Origin: Roseiarcus sp052147395
GTDB lineage: Bacteria; Pseudomonadota; Alphaproteobacteria; Rhizobiales; Beijerinckiaceae
NCBI GenBank assembly: GCA_052147395.1
Contig: JBKQKS010000088.1
Coordinates: 1 to 19,438 of the forward strand
Direction of reading: 5' to 3'
DNA length: 19,438 nucleotides
This document shows, one piece after another, positions 6,889-14,177 of this stretch (within the stretch, counting starts at the first letter, position 1; each line of letters begins with the position of its first letter). A program made the position numbers and the translations under genes. The notes under the pieces are model-generated. The model had not been told where the DNA came from and did no database searches. It saw only the letters and a program-made list of their open reading frames with translations.

Positions 6889-7773
6889 TCAGTAGTGCAC
6901 GCCCTTCTCGAGATAACGGAACTGGGCGACGGTGAGCGCGAACACGATCGCCATCAGCACGACGGATTCAGCGCCCGAGGCGCCGAGGTCGAGGCCCTGG
7001 AAGCCGTCATGATAGACTTTGTAGACCAGTGTCATCGTCGCATCTCCGGGCCCGCCGCGCGTCGTCGCGTCGATGACCGCGAACGTGTCGAAGAACGCAT
7101 AGACCATGTCGACGACGATGAGGAAGAACGTGGTTGGCGCGATGAGCGGCAGCTCGATGGCGAAGAAGCGCGTCAGCGATCCCGCGCCGTCGAGCGCGGC
7201 GGCTTCGATCACCGAGCGCGGGATCGATTGCAGGCCGGCGAGCAGGAACAGGAAATTGTAGCTCACCTGTTTCCAGGCCGAGGCGACGACGATGAGAACG
7301 AACGCGTCGAACCCGTCGAGCATCGGGTTCCATGTCGCTCCCAGGGCTTCGAGCGCGCGCGTGGCGACGCCGATCGTCGGGTCGAACAGGAAGAACCAGA
7401 TCACGCCGGCGACCGCCGGCGCCATGGCGTAGGGCAGAATCAACAGCGTCGTGTAGAGCGTGCGGCCGCGCGTCACGCGCTGCGCGAGCGCGGCGAGCGC
7501 GAGCGCGATGACGAGCGTCAGCGCCGTCGTCGCCGTGGCGAACGCCAAAGTCGTCTCGGCGGATGCGAGATAATGGGGATCGCCGAACAACGCACGAAAG
7601 TTCGCGAGGCCGACGAAACGCGAGCCGAGTCCGAAGGCGTCGGATTGCTCGGTGGACTGCAGGATCGCGACGCCCGCCGGCCAGAGGAAGAACACGAGGG
7701 TGACGACGAGCTGCGGAGCGACGAGCAGATAGGGCAGCGCGGAGGTCGGAAAACTTACGCGCTTGGCCTGCAT
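6889..7773 (-). CDS. ugpA: sn-glycerol-3-phosphate ABC transporter permease UgpA
   Basis: A 294-residue inner-membrane permease that pairs with UgpE. The N-terminal LPYLLVAPQLVVTLVFFLWP is the first membrane helix and is typical of UgpA. Further family blocks are YAMAPAVAGVIWFFLFDPTIG, here YAMAPAVAGVIWFFLFDP plus following residues, SAWKQVSYNFLFLLAGLQS, IPRSVIEAAALDGAGSLTRF (EAA loop) and VVDMVYAFFDTFAVIDATT. The length equals the usual family length. The ATG at 7773 has a GGGAGG ribosome binding site 7-12 bases upstream. It lies 18 bases downstream of the ugpB stop on the minus strand. Confidence 0.96.
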   Translation of the reverse strand: MQAKRVSFPTSALPYLLVAPQLVVTLVFFLWPAGVAILQSTEQSDAFGLGSRFVGLANFRALFGDPHYLASAETTLAFATATTALTLVIALALAALAQRVTRGRTLYTTLLILPYAMAPAVAGVIWFFLFDPTIGVATRALEALGATWNPMLDGFDAFVLIVVASAWKQVSYNFLFLLAGLQSIPRSVIEAAALDGAGSLTRFFAIELPLIAPTTFFLIVVDMVYAFFDTFAVIDATTRGGPGDATMTLVYKVYHDGFQGLDLGASGAESVVLMAIVFALTVAQFRYLEKGVHY

Positions 7774-7791
7774 GCTCTGCCCTCCCGCCGC

Positions 7792-9093
7792 CTATTTGTT
7801 GGCGTCCTCGAACCGCCTCAGCAGCGCGTCGCCGCGCACGACCGCGTCGTGCATCGCGGTCTTGGCATCCTTCTTGCCGGAGAACGCGTTCTCCATCTCC
7901 TCTTCGATGATCGCACGGATCTGCACGAAATTGCCGAACCGCAGGCCCTTGGAGTTCTCGGTCGGCGGATTGAGGTTCATCTGCAGGATCGAGATTTCGG
8001 CGCCGGGGTTCTCGTCGTAAAAGCCCTGCTTCTTGGCGAGCTCGTAGGCCGCGGTGGTGATCGGCAGATAGCCGGTCTGCTCGTGCCACCAGGCCTGAAC
8101 CTCGGGCCGCGCCAGATAGGCGAAGAATTTGGCGACGCCCTTGTATTCGGCGGCGGGGCGGCCGGTGAGCACCCACAGCGACGCGCCGCCGATGATCGAA
8201 TTCTGCGGCGCGCCCTTCACGTCGGCATAATACGGCATCATGCCGAAGCCGACGGCGAATTTGGCGTTGGCGAGAATGCCCGAGCGCGAGGCCGAGGAGG
8301 CGATGATCATCGCGCATTCGCCGGACAGGAATTTCGGCCGCGCCTTGCCCTCGCGCCCGCCGTAATCGAAGATCTTGGTTTTCTGCCACTCGGCGAGGTC
8401 GGCGATGTGGCGCACTTCCAGGGGGTTGTCGATTTCGAGTTCGGCGTCGAAGCCTTCGAAGCCGTTGGCGCGCGTCGACAGCGGGATATTGTGCCACGCG
8501 GAAAAATTCTCGACCTGGGTCCATGACGGCCACTCGGTCGTGAACCCGCACGTGACGCCGGACGCCTGCAGCTTCCGCGAGAACGCCGCCATGTCCTCCC
8601 AGGTCTTCGGCGCCTCGTCGAGGCCGGCCTTCTGGAACATGTCCTTGTTGTAATAGAGGATCGGCGTCGAGGAGTTGAACGGGAAGGACAGCATGTCGCC
8701 CTGGGGATCGGTGTAATAGCCGGTCACCGCGGACAGATAGGCCTTCGGATCGAACGGCTCGCCCTGGTCCTTCATCAGCTCGTAGATCGGCACGATCGCG
8801 CCCTTGGCGGCCATCATGCTGCCCGTGCCGACCTCGAACACCTGCACGATGTCCGGTTGCTGATGGGCGCGGAACGCGGCGACGGCGGCGTTCATCGTGT
8901 CGGCGTAGGAGCCCTTGAAGACCGCGGTGAGATGATACTCCGACTGCGACTTGTTGAAGTCGTCGGCGATCTTGTCGACCTTCTGCCCGAGGTCGGCCTC
9001 CATCGCGTGCCACCAGGTGATCTCCGTCGCGGCCTCGGCCGACAGGATCGGCAGCGCCAGCGTCGCGGCCACGGCGATTGCGAACGTTCTCAT
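7792..9093 (-). CDS. ugpB: sn-glycerol-3-phosphate-binding periplasmic protein UgpB
   Basis: A 433-residue periplasmic solute-binding protein that delivers glycerol-3-phosphate to UgpAE. It begins with a signal peptide (MRTFAIAVAATLALPILSAEA, cleavage likely after A21, an AEA site). Family blocks include VGTGSMMAAKGAIVP, SFPFNSSTPILYYNKDMF, WPSWTQVENFSAWHNIPL, PQNSIIGGASLWVLTGRP and HEQTGYLPITTAAYELAKKQ, all very close to E. coli UgpB (438 residues). The ATG at 9093 was chosen because it starts the signal peptide and follows a G-rich ribosome binding site (GGGGGC). A longer in-frame start at 9255 adds an Arg-rich unconserved segment. A possible Pho box lies about 115 bases upstream. Confidence 0.96.
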   Translation of the reverse strand: MRTFAIAVAATLALPILSAEAATEITWWHAMEADLGQKVDKIADDFNKSQSEYHLTAVFKGSYADTMNAAVAAFRAHQQPDIVQVFEVGTGSMMAAKGAIVPIYELMKDQGEPFDPKAYLSAVTGYYTDPQGDMLSFPFNSSTPILYYNKDMFQKAGLDEAPKTWEDMAAFSRKLQASGVTCGFTTEWPSWTQVENFSAWHNIPLSTRANGFEGFDAELEIDNPLEVRHIADLAEWQKTKIFDYGGREGKARPKFLSGECAMIIASSASRSGILANAKFAVGFGMMPYYADVKGAPQNSIIGGASLWVLTGRPAAEYKGVAKFFAYLARPEVQAWWHEQTGYLPITTAAYELAKKQGFYDENPGAEISILQMNLNPPTENSKGLRFGNFVQIRAIIEEEMENAFSGKKDAKTAMHDAVVRGDALLRRFEDANK

Positions 9094-9311
9094 GTTGCCC
9101 CCAAAAAGTCTCCACCGGAGGGAATCCCTATACGGCGCGCTTGGCGGCGCGTCGAAAGTTCCACGACGGTTCGGTGACGGCGCTGCGCCGCCGAGAGTAA
9201 AGGCGATCTGACCCGAGCGTGACAAAAATATTGCCTCGACGGGCCGGCCCCGCATAATGCGAGGAATCGCATGACTGGATAGAGGGATTCACGGGGCAAG
9301 GCGGTCGGTCG
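9094..9311. promoter_or_regulatory. Divergent promoter region of ugpB and the molybdenum hydroxylase operon
   Basis: This 218-base interval separates two divergent operons and must hold both promoters. The most AT-rich part is around 9220-9235 (GACAAAAATATTG). A candidate Pho box on the minus strand is listed separately. For the plus-strand operon I see only an AAGG-type ribosome binding site about 10 bases before 9312, and no clear -35/-10 pair. Confidence 0.5.
9208..9225 (-). promoter_or_regulatory. Candidate PhoB binding site (Pho box) upstream of ugpB
   Basis: Read on the minus strand, two degenerate copies of the CTGTCAT half-site occur 11 bases apart: TTGTCAC, spacer GCTC, GGGTCAG. The period matches the 7+4 layout of Pho boxes, and six bases further is TTTACT, a possible -10. 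Ugp operons are phosphate-starvation controlled in many proteobacteria. The second half-site matches at only 4 of 7 positions, so this is tentative. Confidence 0.3.
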
Positions 9312-9773
9312 ATGCGCGTGCAGTCGAACGTCAATGGAGTCGAGCGCGAGTTCGACGTCGACCCGCGTCAGCGGCTGTCGACGTTCCTGCGCGAAACGCT
9401 GGGCCTGACGGGGGTGAAAGAAGGCTGCCGGGAAGGCGAGTGCGGCGCCTGCACCGTGCTCGTCGACGGCAAGCCGGTCAACGCCTGCCTGATGCTCGCC
9501 TTCCAGGCCGGGGGGCTCGAGATCGAGACCATCGAGGGCTTGGCCGGTCCGGACGGCGAACTCTCGCCGCTGCAACGGGCGTTTCTCGAGCATGGCGCCG
9601 TGCAATGCGGATATTGCACGCCGGGCATGATTCTGGCGGCCGAAGGTTTGCTGCGCGAGAACCCGGCGCCGGACGCCGCGGCGATCCGCCACGCGCTCGC
9701 GGGCAATCTCTGCCGCTGCACCGGCTATCAGGCGATCGTCGCGGCGATCTCAGCCGTTGCGGACCGCGCATGA
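9312..9773 (+). CDS. Xanthine dehydrogenase family protein, 2Fe-2S small subunit
   Basis: A 153-residue iron-sulfur subunit of a heterotrimeric molybdenum hydroxylase. It passes electrons from the molybdenum centre to FAD. The N-terminal plant-ferredoxin-like domain has cluster ligands C39, C44, C47 and C59 (GCREGECGACTVLVDG). The C-terminal helical domain binds the second cluster with C99, C102, C134 and C136 (QCGYCTPGM and NLCRCTGY). All eight cysteines are present and the length is normal for the family. Its stop overlaps the start of the FAD subunit gene in an ATGA. No Tat signal is present, so the enzyme is cytoplasmic. The substrate cannot be deduced from this subunit. Confidence 0.94.
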   Translation: MRVQSNVNGVEREFDVDPRQRLSTFLRETLGLTGVKEGCREGECGACTVLVDGKPVNACLMLAFQAGGLEIETIEGLAGPDGELSPLQRAFLEHGAVQCGYCTPGMILAAEGLLRENPAPDAAAIRHALAGNLCRCTGYQAIVAAISAVADRA

Positions 9774-10618
9774 GCGGGCTCGAAGCCGCCGCGCCCGCCG
9801 ACCGCGCCGAGCTTGCCGCGCTCCTCGCCCGCGATCGCTCGGTGACCTTCATCGCCGGCGGCACAGATCTTTTGGTCGCGCCGCGCGCCCTGCCGGAGCG
9901 CGGCCTCATCGTCGACCTTTCCCGCACCCGCGGCCTCGCCGGAGTGGATGTCGGGGACGGCAGGCTCTGCATCGGCGCCGCGACGACACTCGCCGCGCTC
10001 GCCGCCGATGCAAATGTTCGCGTCCACGCGCGCGCCCTCGCCGAAGCCGCCGCCGACAGCGGGTCCGTGCAAATCCGCAATCGCGCGACGCTCGGCGGCA
10101 ATGTCGCGACGGCGTCGCCGGCGAGCGACCTGACGCCGGCGCTCGCGCTGTTCGATGCGAGCCTCGGGCTGCTTTCGCGCGCCGGGGAGCGGCGCGTCGA
10201 CTACGCCGCGCTCGAGCTCGGCGCCGGCGAGGCGATCGTCGACATCGAGATTGCGCTCGGGCCGCGGCTCGCCCACGCCGCCTTCGTCAAATTGGGCGTC
10301 CGCGACGATCTGACGATCGCCCGGCTCAACCTCGCGGTCGAGGCCGATTTCGACGGCGCGCGTTTCGGGGCCGTGCGGTTCGTCGCCGGCGCCATCGCCG
10401 CGCGCCCGCGGCGGCTCGCGCGCGTCGAGGCGGCGCTCGCGGGGCGTGCGCTCGACGCTGAGGCGCTCGGCGATTTCGGCGACGCGCTGGTGGCGGAAGT
10501 CGACGCCGCAATTCCCGGCCGCGCGTCTTTGGCCTACAAGCGCCGCGCGATCCTCGGCCTCGGTTGCGACCTCATCGCCCGGCTCACCGGCCGCCAAGAT
10601 CTCGAGGGTCCCGCATGA
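9770..10618 (+). CDS. Xanthine dehydrogenase family protein, FAD-binding medium subunit
   Basis: A 282-residue flavoprotein subunit that accepts electrons from the 2Fe-2S subunit. FAD-binding signatures are FIAGGTDLLV (27-36) and the loop TLGGNVATASPASDLTPA (107-124), the TxGGNxxxxxPxxD motif of the family. The C-terminal part has the CO dehydrogenase flavoprotein C-terminal domain pattern (FVKLGVRDDLTIARLNLAV and LAYKRRAILGL). The ATG at 9770 overlaps the preceding stop codon and was preferred over in-frame starts inside the previous gene. Its own stop overlaps the large subunit start. At 282 residues it seems too short to carry the extra 4Fe-4S insertion of 4-hydroxybenzoyl-CoA reductase, and no extra cysteine cluster is seen. 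Confidence 0.93.
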   Translation: MSGLEAAAPADRAELAALLARDRSVTFIAGGTDLLVAPRALPERGLIVDLSRTRGLAGVDVGDGRLCIGAATTLAALAADANVRVHARALAEAAADSGSVQIRNRATLGGNVATASPASDLTPALALFDASLGLLSRAGERRVDYAALELGAGEAIVDIEIALGPRLAHAAFVKLGVRDDLTIARLNLAVEADFDGARFGAVRFVAGAIAARPRRLARVEAALAGRALDAEALGDFGDALVAEVDAAIPGRASLAYKRRAILGLGCDLIARLTGRQDLEGPA

Positions 10619-12888
10619 ACTACGTCTCGCGCCGCCTGCCGCTCGTCGACGGGGTGGAGAAGGTCACGGGCGCGCTGCGCTTCGCCGCCGACATGAAGTT
10701 CGAGGGCCTGCTGCACGCCAAGCTCATCCTGAGCTCGAGAGCGCATGCGCGGGTCGCCGTCGACGCGCGCGCGGCGCTGGCGACGCCGGGCGTCGTCGCG
10801 GTGTTCTCGAGCGCGAACTCGCCGCGGCGGCGCTACAATTCCGCGATCTGGGCGATCGGGCAGAAGGCGCGCGAGGATGAGACGATGTTCCCCGAGGTGG
10901 TGCGCCACGTCGGCGACCGCGTCGCGGCCGTGGTCGCCGAGACGGCGGAAATCGCCGAGGCAGCGGCGCGGCTCGCCGCCGTGACCTACGAAGATCTGCC
11001 GGCGGTGTTCGACCCGTTCGCCTCCGAAGACGTCGTCGCCGAGACGGCGTTTTCGGTCGGCGACGTCGACGCCGGATTCGCCGAAGCGGCGGTCGTCGTC
11101 GCCTCGCGCGTCGCGACGCCGAAAACCCACCATGTCGCGATCGAGACCCATGCCGCGATCGCGGCGCCCGGGACGGACGGGCGGGTGACGATCTGGGCGC
11201 CGTGCCAGAGCGTGTTCGCGGTGCAGGCGGTGGTGGCCCGGGCGCTGGGCATCGCGGCGAGCCACGTGCGCGCGATAGAAACGCCGATCGGCGGTTCGTT
11301 CGGCGGCAAGGCCGAGCCGATCCTCGAGCCGCTCGTCGCCTTCTTCGCGCTGCAACTCGGCCGGCCGGTGCGCCTCGTGTTCGACCGCCGCGAGACCTGC
11401 CTCGCGACCCGCGCCCGCTCCCGCGCCGTGGCCGAAGTTCGCACCGGGCTCGCCGCCGACGGACGCATCGTGGCGCGCGAGACCCGGGTCACGGTCGACG
11501 TCGGCGCCTATTGCACCGGCGGCAACCATCTTCCCGGCTCGATGGCGCAGCGCCTGTCGCGGCTGTATGTCGTCGCCAACAAGCGCTATTTCGGCCGCGC
11601 GGTGCTCACCAATACGCCGCCGACCGGCGCATTTCGCGGCTACGGCACGCCTCAGATCAACGCGATCACCGAGATCAACCTCGATCTCGCCGCTCGGGCG
11701 CTCGGGCTCGATCCGTTGTGGGTGCGTCTGAGGAACGTCGTCAGGCCCGGCGCCGCGGAGCCCTACCAGGGGCTCGACGTCGGCAATGCGCGCATCCGCG
11801 ATTGCCTGATCCTCGGCGCGCGCGCCTTCGGCTGGTTCCGGCGCCGGCGCGCGGCCGCCGCGGCCCGCGGCCGCAGGGCGATCGGCGTCGGACTCGCCGC
11901 AGCGACCCACATCAACGGAGGATTCCCCGCCGACGACGAGGCGACGACGGCGACGATGGCCCTCGCGCCCGACGGCCGCATCGCGCTCGCCCTGGCGATC
12001 CATGATCTGGGCGGCGGCGCGCTGACCACGCTCGGGCAGATTGCGGCCGAGGCGCTCGGCGCGCCGCCGGACGCCTTCGAAGTCACCCCCGCCGACAGCG
12101 ATCTCTCAGCCTACGACCTCGGCACGCGGGCGAGCCGCCTGACCTATGTCGCGGGCGAGGCGGTGCGGGCGACCGCAGAGCTCATGAGGGCGCGTCTCGT
12201 CGCCGAGGCGTCGCGGCTGATGAATTGCGCCGCCGACGAGCTGACGCTGTCAGACGGCGCCCTGCGACGCGCCGGCGCGCCGGGCGAATTGCTGACGCTC
12301 GCCGAGCTCGCGCGGGCGCTTCTCCCTCTCGGCGCGCCGCTGCCAGCGGTGACCCACACCCACCGCGCCGTCGCCAATCCCGGCAGCTACGCCGCGCATT
12401 TCGCCGAGGTCGAGGTCGATCGGTCGACCGGACGGGTGAAAATGCGGGCCTATCTCGCCGCCCATGACGTCGGCCGTGCGATCAACCCGATGCTGGTCGA
12501 AGGGCAGATTCACGGCGGCGTTGGGATCGGCTTCGGCTTCGCGCTGATGGAGGACGTCGACATCGAGCTTTCGACCGGCCGCATGCGCGGCGACCGCCTG
12601 AGCCGCTATCACATCGCCAACGCTCCCGAACTGCCGTGCATAAGAACGCTGCTGATCGAACAGGGCGAGCCGACCGGCCCCTACGGCGCCAAGGCGGTCG
12701 GCGAGATCGCGACGGTCCCCGTTGCCGCCGCGATCGTCAACGCCGTCAACCACGCGCTCGGGTCCGATTTCTGCGATCTGCCGTTGACGCCGGAGAAGAT
12801 TTGCTTTGGCCTGGAGCGCGGCGCCTCGTCGAAGGCAGGATCGCGCATTGACCGCCGAGGGAAGTTGGACGACTATCTATTCGGTTAA
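10615..12888 (+). CDS. Xanthine dehydrogenase family protein, molybdopterin-binding large subunit
   Basis: A 757-residue catalytic subunit that binds the molybdenum cofactor. Recognisable blocks are the Mo-cofactor motif PIGGSFGGKAEPILEP (from about residue 224), GAFRGYGTPQINAITEINLD (338-357) near the active site, and GAKAVGEIA (691-699) with the base-catalyst glutamate E697. The AFRGYG motif resembles purine- and aldehyde-oxidising members and differs from the AYRCSFR loop of CO dehydrogenase, so it is not a form I CoxL. The substrate is unknown. The C-terminus has a 27-residue extension beyond PLTPEKI that ends in DDYLFG. Start and preceding stop overlap (ATGA). No xdhC-type maturation gene is adjacent. 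Confidence 0.93.
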   Translation: MNYVSRRLPLVDGVEKVTGALRFAADMKFEGLLHAKLILSSRAHARVAVDARAALATPGVVAVFSSANSPRRRYNSAIWAIGQKAREDETMFPEVVRHVGDRVAAVVAETAEIAEAAARLAAVTYEDLPAVFDPFASEDVVAETAFSVGDVDAGFAEAAVVVASRVATPKTHHVAIETHAAIAAPGTDGRVTIWAPCQSVFAVQAVVARALGIAASHVRAIETPIGGSFGGKAEPILEPLVAFFALQLGRPVRLVFDRRETCLATRARSRAVAEVRTGLAADGRIVARETRVTVDVGAYCTGGNHLPGSMAQRLSRLYVVANKRYFGRAVLTNTPPTGAFRGYGTPQINAITEINLDLAARALGLDPLWVRLRNVVRPGAAEPYQGLDVGNARIRDCLILGARAFGWFRRRRAAAAARGRRAIGVGLAAATHINGGFPADDEATTATMALAPDGRIALALAIHDLGGGALTTLGQIAAEALGAPPDAFEVTPADSDLSAYDLGTRASRLTYVAGEAVRATAELMRARLVAEASRLMNCAADELTLSDGALRRAGAPGELLTLAELARALLPLGAPLPAVTHTHRAVANPGSYAAHFAEVEVDRSTGRVKMRAYLAAHDVGRAINPMLVEGQIHGGVGIGFGFALMEDVDIELSTGRMRGDRLSRYHIANAPELPCIRTLLIEQGEPTGPYGAKAVGEIATVPVAAAIVNAVNHALGSDFCDLPLTPEKICFGLERGASSKAGSRIDRRGKLDDYLFG

Positions 12889-12975
12889 CGATGTTGTGCA
12901 TTAGTGTTTGGCAAATAGGGGTTGGCGCCGTCTGCCCTCGAGGAGGGGTCCGCGGCCGAACAGGAGCACAGCGCC

Positions 12976-13800
12976 ATGGCGGGGCCTCCGCGAGTGAGCG
13001 AAGCGAGAGAGGCGCTCGGCGATGAGGCGCTCGCCCGCGATCTTTACGACGCTCTGACTTCTGGCGGCCAGTTGTTCCTGGCCTACCAGCCGCGCATGGA
13101 CCTCAGATCGGGCGAAGTCGCGAGCGCCGAAGCTCTGCTCAGATGGCGCCATCCCGAACGCGGTCCCCTCTCGCCGGACCAGTTCATCCCCGTCGCCGAG
13201 CGGTTCCGCCTGATGCCGCGCCTGACGGATTGGGTGATCGATGCCGCGTTCGCCGATTATCCGGACTTGGGGCGCGCCAGGCCGGGTCTGGAAATCTCCG
13301 TCAATGTCTCCAGTCGGAACCTGACCGAGCCGGATTTCGTCGAGCGGCTGACCGACGCGCTCGGACGGCGCGAGTTCGACCCTACGCGGCTCGAGCTCGA
13401 GTTCACCGAGAACGAACTCATTGCCAACAGCGAGCGCACGCGCGAGACGATGGCGCGGCTGGTCGGGCTCGGGATCGCCCTCTGCATCGACGATTTCGGC
13501 GCCGGCCACAGCAATCTCGAATATCTGCGCGAATTTCCGACCAGCGTGCTGAAGATCGACCGGCAGTTCGTCGTCGAGCTTGCGACCAACCCGCGCGATC
13601 GGATCATCGTCAAGTCGATCATCAGCCTCGCCCATGCGCTCGACTATGTCGTCGTCGCCGAGGGCGTCGAGAACGCCGAGACGCTGGACATTCTGGCATC
13701 CTGGCAATGCGACGAGGGCCAAGGATTCCATATATCCCGTCCTTTGCCGCGCGACGATTTCCAGACCTGGTTGAAAGGGCGTACCGCTCGCCACGATTGA
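12976..13800 (+). CDS. Stand-alone EAL-domain c-di-GMP phosphodiesterase
   Basis: A 274-residue protein that is almost entirely one EAL domain, which hydrolyses cyclic di-GMP to pGpG. The catalytic set appears complete: E52-A53-L54 in AEALLRWRHP, N110 in SVNVSS, E142 in LELEFTEN, D172/D173 in CIDDFGAGHSN, K193 in VLKIDRQF, E229 in VVAEGVEN, and QGFHISRPLP at the end. There is no GGDEF, PAS, receiver or membrane segment, so it is probably a cytoplasmic enzyme controlled by expression or by a partner. The ATG at 12976 is preceded by AGGAG with 9-base spacing. An upstream TTG at 12922 is less likely. It follows the large hydroxylase subunit by 87 bases and may be co-transcribed or have its own promoter. 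Confidence 0.92.
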   Translation: MAGPPRVSEAREALGDEALARDLYDALTSGGQLFLAYQPRMDLRSGEVASAEALLRWRHPERGPLSPDQFIPVAERFRLMPRLTDWVIDAAFADYPDLGRARPGLEISVNVSSRNLTEPDFVERLTDALGRREFDPTRLELEFTENELIANSERTRETMARLVGLGIALCIDDFGAGHSNLEYLREFPTSVLKIDRQFVVELATNPRDRIIVKSIISLAHALDYVVVAEGVENAETLDILASWQCDEGQGFHISRPLPRDDFQTWLKGRTARHD

Positions 13801-13807
13801 GGCGGCC

Positions 13808-13860
13808 ATGTCGGACTTGAAGGAAATCCGCATATTCGTCGCCTCCCCGGGCGACGTGAG
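13808..13860 (+). pseudogene. N-terminal fragment of a DUF4062-type protein
   Basis: An ATG 7 bases after the EAL gene opens a frame whose first 18 residues, MSDLKEIRIFVASPGDVR, look like the start of DUF4062 proteins (pattern IRVFVASPGDVxxER), often the N-terminal domain of large NTPase or WD40 proteins. The similarity stops abruptly at about 13860. The frame then becomes Pro/Ser/Thr/Arg-rich and ends at 13933 (41 codons). I read this as the stump left by a recombination that removed the rest of the gene. Confidence 0.45.
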
Positions 13861-13986
13861 GGTCGCCGGGACATCGTCGCCGCCGCCATCGTCAACGACG
13901 CGCTCGGCGCCGACCTCGCGGACTTGCCGCTGACGCCGGAGAGGATTTGCAGGTGGGAGGAGCGGCGCAGCGAAACAGACGCGTGA
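13861..13986 (+). pseudogene. C-terminal remnant of a second xanthine-dehydrogenase-type large subunit
   Basis: In a different frame from the preceding fragment, the DNA encodes IVAAAIVNDALGADLADLPL continuing TPERICRWEERRSETDA and a stop at 13984-13986. This aligns with VAAAIVNAVNHALGSDFCDL and PLTPEKIC near the end of the intact large subunit (gene at 10615-12888), with three fewer residues and several substitutions. It therefore looks like the tail of a diverged paralogue, not a recent duplicate. No upstream part of the gene is present, so it cannot be functional. Confidence 0.6.
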
Positions 13987-14070
13987 ACGCTTCGATGCGA
14001 GCCCGACACATCCACGCCTTCTTTCGGGTTGGTCTGATTGAAACGCGGGCTCTCGTTCGATAGCCTGGCC

Positions 14071-14158
14071 GCGGCGGCCGGGGTCGCCGACCGCGGCGGC
14101 CGGGGTCGCCGACCGCGGCGGCCGAGGTCAGCGACCGCGGCGGCCGAGGTCAGCGACC
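14071..14158. repeat. Four tandem copies of a 22-bp GC-rich repeat
   Basis: Four adjacent 22-base units begin at 14071, 14093, 14115 and 14137. Copies 1 and 2 are identical (GCGGCGGCC then GGGGTCGCCGACC). Copies 3 and 4 are identical to each other and differ from the first pair by two substitutions (GAGGTCAGCGACC). The unit length is not a multiple of three, so it is unlikely to be coding. It lies immediately after the guaC stop on that gene's 3' side. Confidence 0.9.
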
Positions 14159-14163
14159 TCGGC
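14143..14163. terminator. Perfect hairpin at the end of the repeat array, possible guaC terminator
   Basis: GCCGAGGTC, loop AGC, GACCTCGGC forms a 9-bp perfect stem with a 3-base loop. It begins 15 bases beyond the guaC stop on the minus strand. There is no T-run after the stem on either strand, so it is not a classical intrinsic terminator. It could still stabilise the 3' end or act with Rho. Confidence 0.35.
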
Positions 14164-14177
14164 TACAACGCGGCGGA

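Noticed and set aside
6724..8526. 600-codon plus-strand frame opposite the ugp genes
   Set aside because: It is dominated by Arg, Glu, Asp and Gln, the usual antisense of GC-rich genes, while the minus strand encodes UgpE, UgpA and UgpB with high similarity to known proteins.
7007..9115. 702-codon minus-strand frame overlapping ugpB and ugpA in another frame
   Set aside because: Arg-rich shadow frame; the true UgpB and UgpA frames cover the same bases.
9770..10618. 4-hydroxybenzoyl-CoA reductase FAD subunit
   Set aside because: No extra cysteine cluster for a 4Fe-4S centre is seen, and the subunit is only 282 residues long.
10534..12003. 489-codon minus-strand frame opposite the molybdenum hydroxylase large subunit
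   Set aside because: Antisense to a conserved catalytic subunit with its motifs intact; composition is typical of a shadow.
10615..12888. Carbon monoxide dehydrogenase large subunit (CoxL)
   Set aside because: The active-site loop reads AFRGYGTPQ and not AYRCSFR, and the gene order S-M-L without cox accessory genes does not support CO oxidation.
14071..14158. CRISPR array
   Set aside because: The 22-base units abut directly with no spacers, and no cas genes are present in the window.
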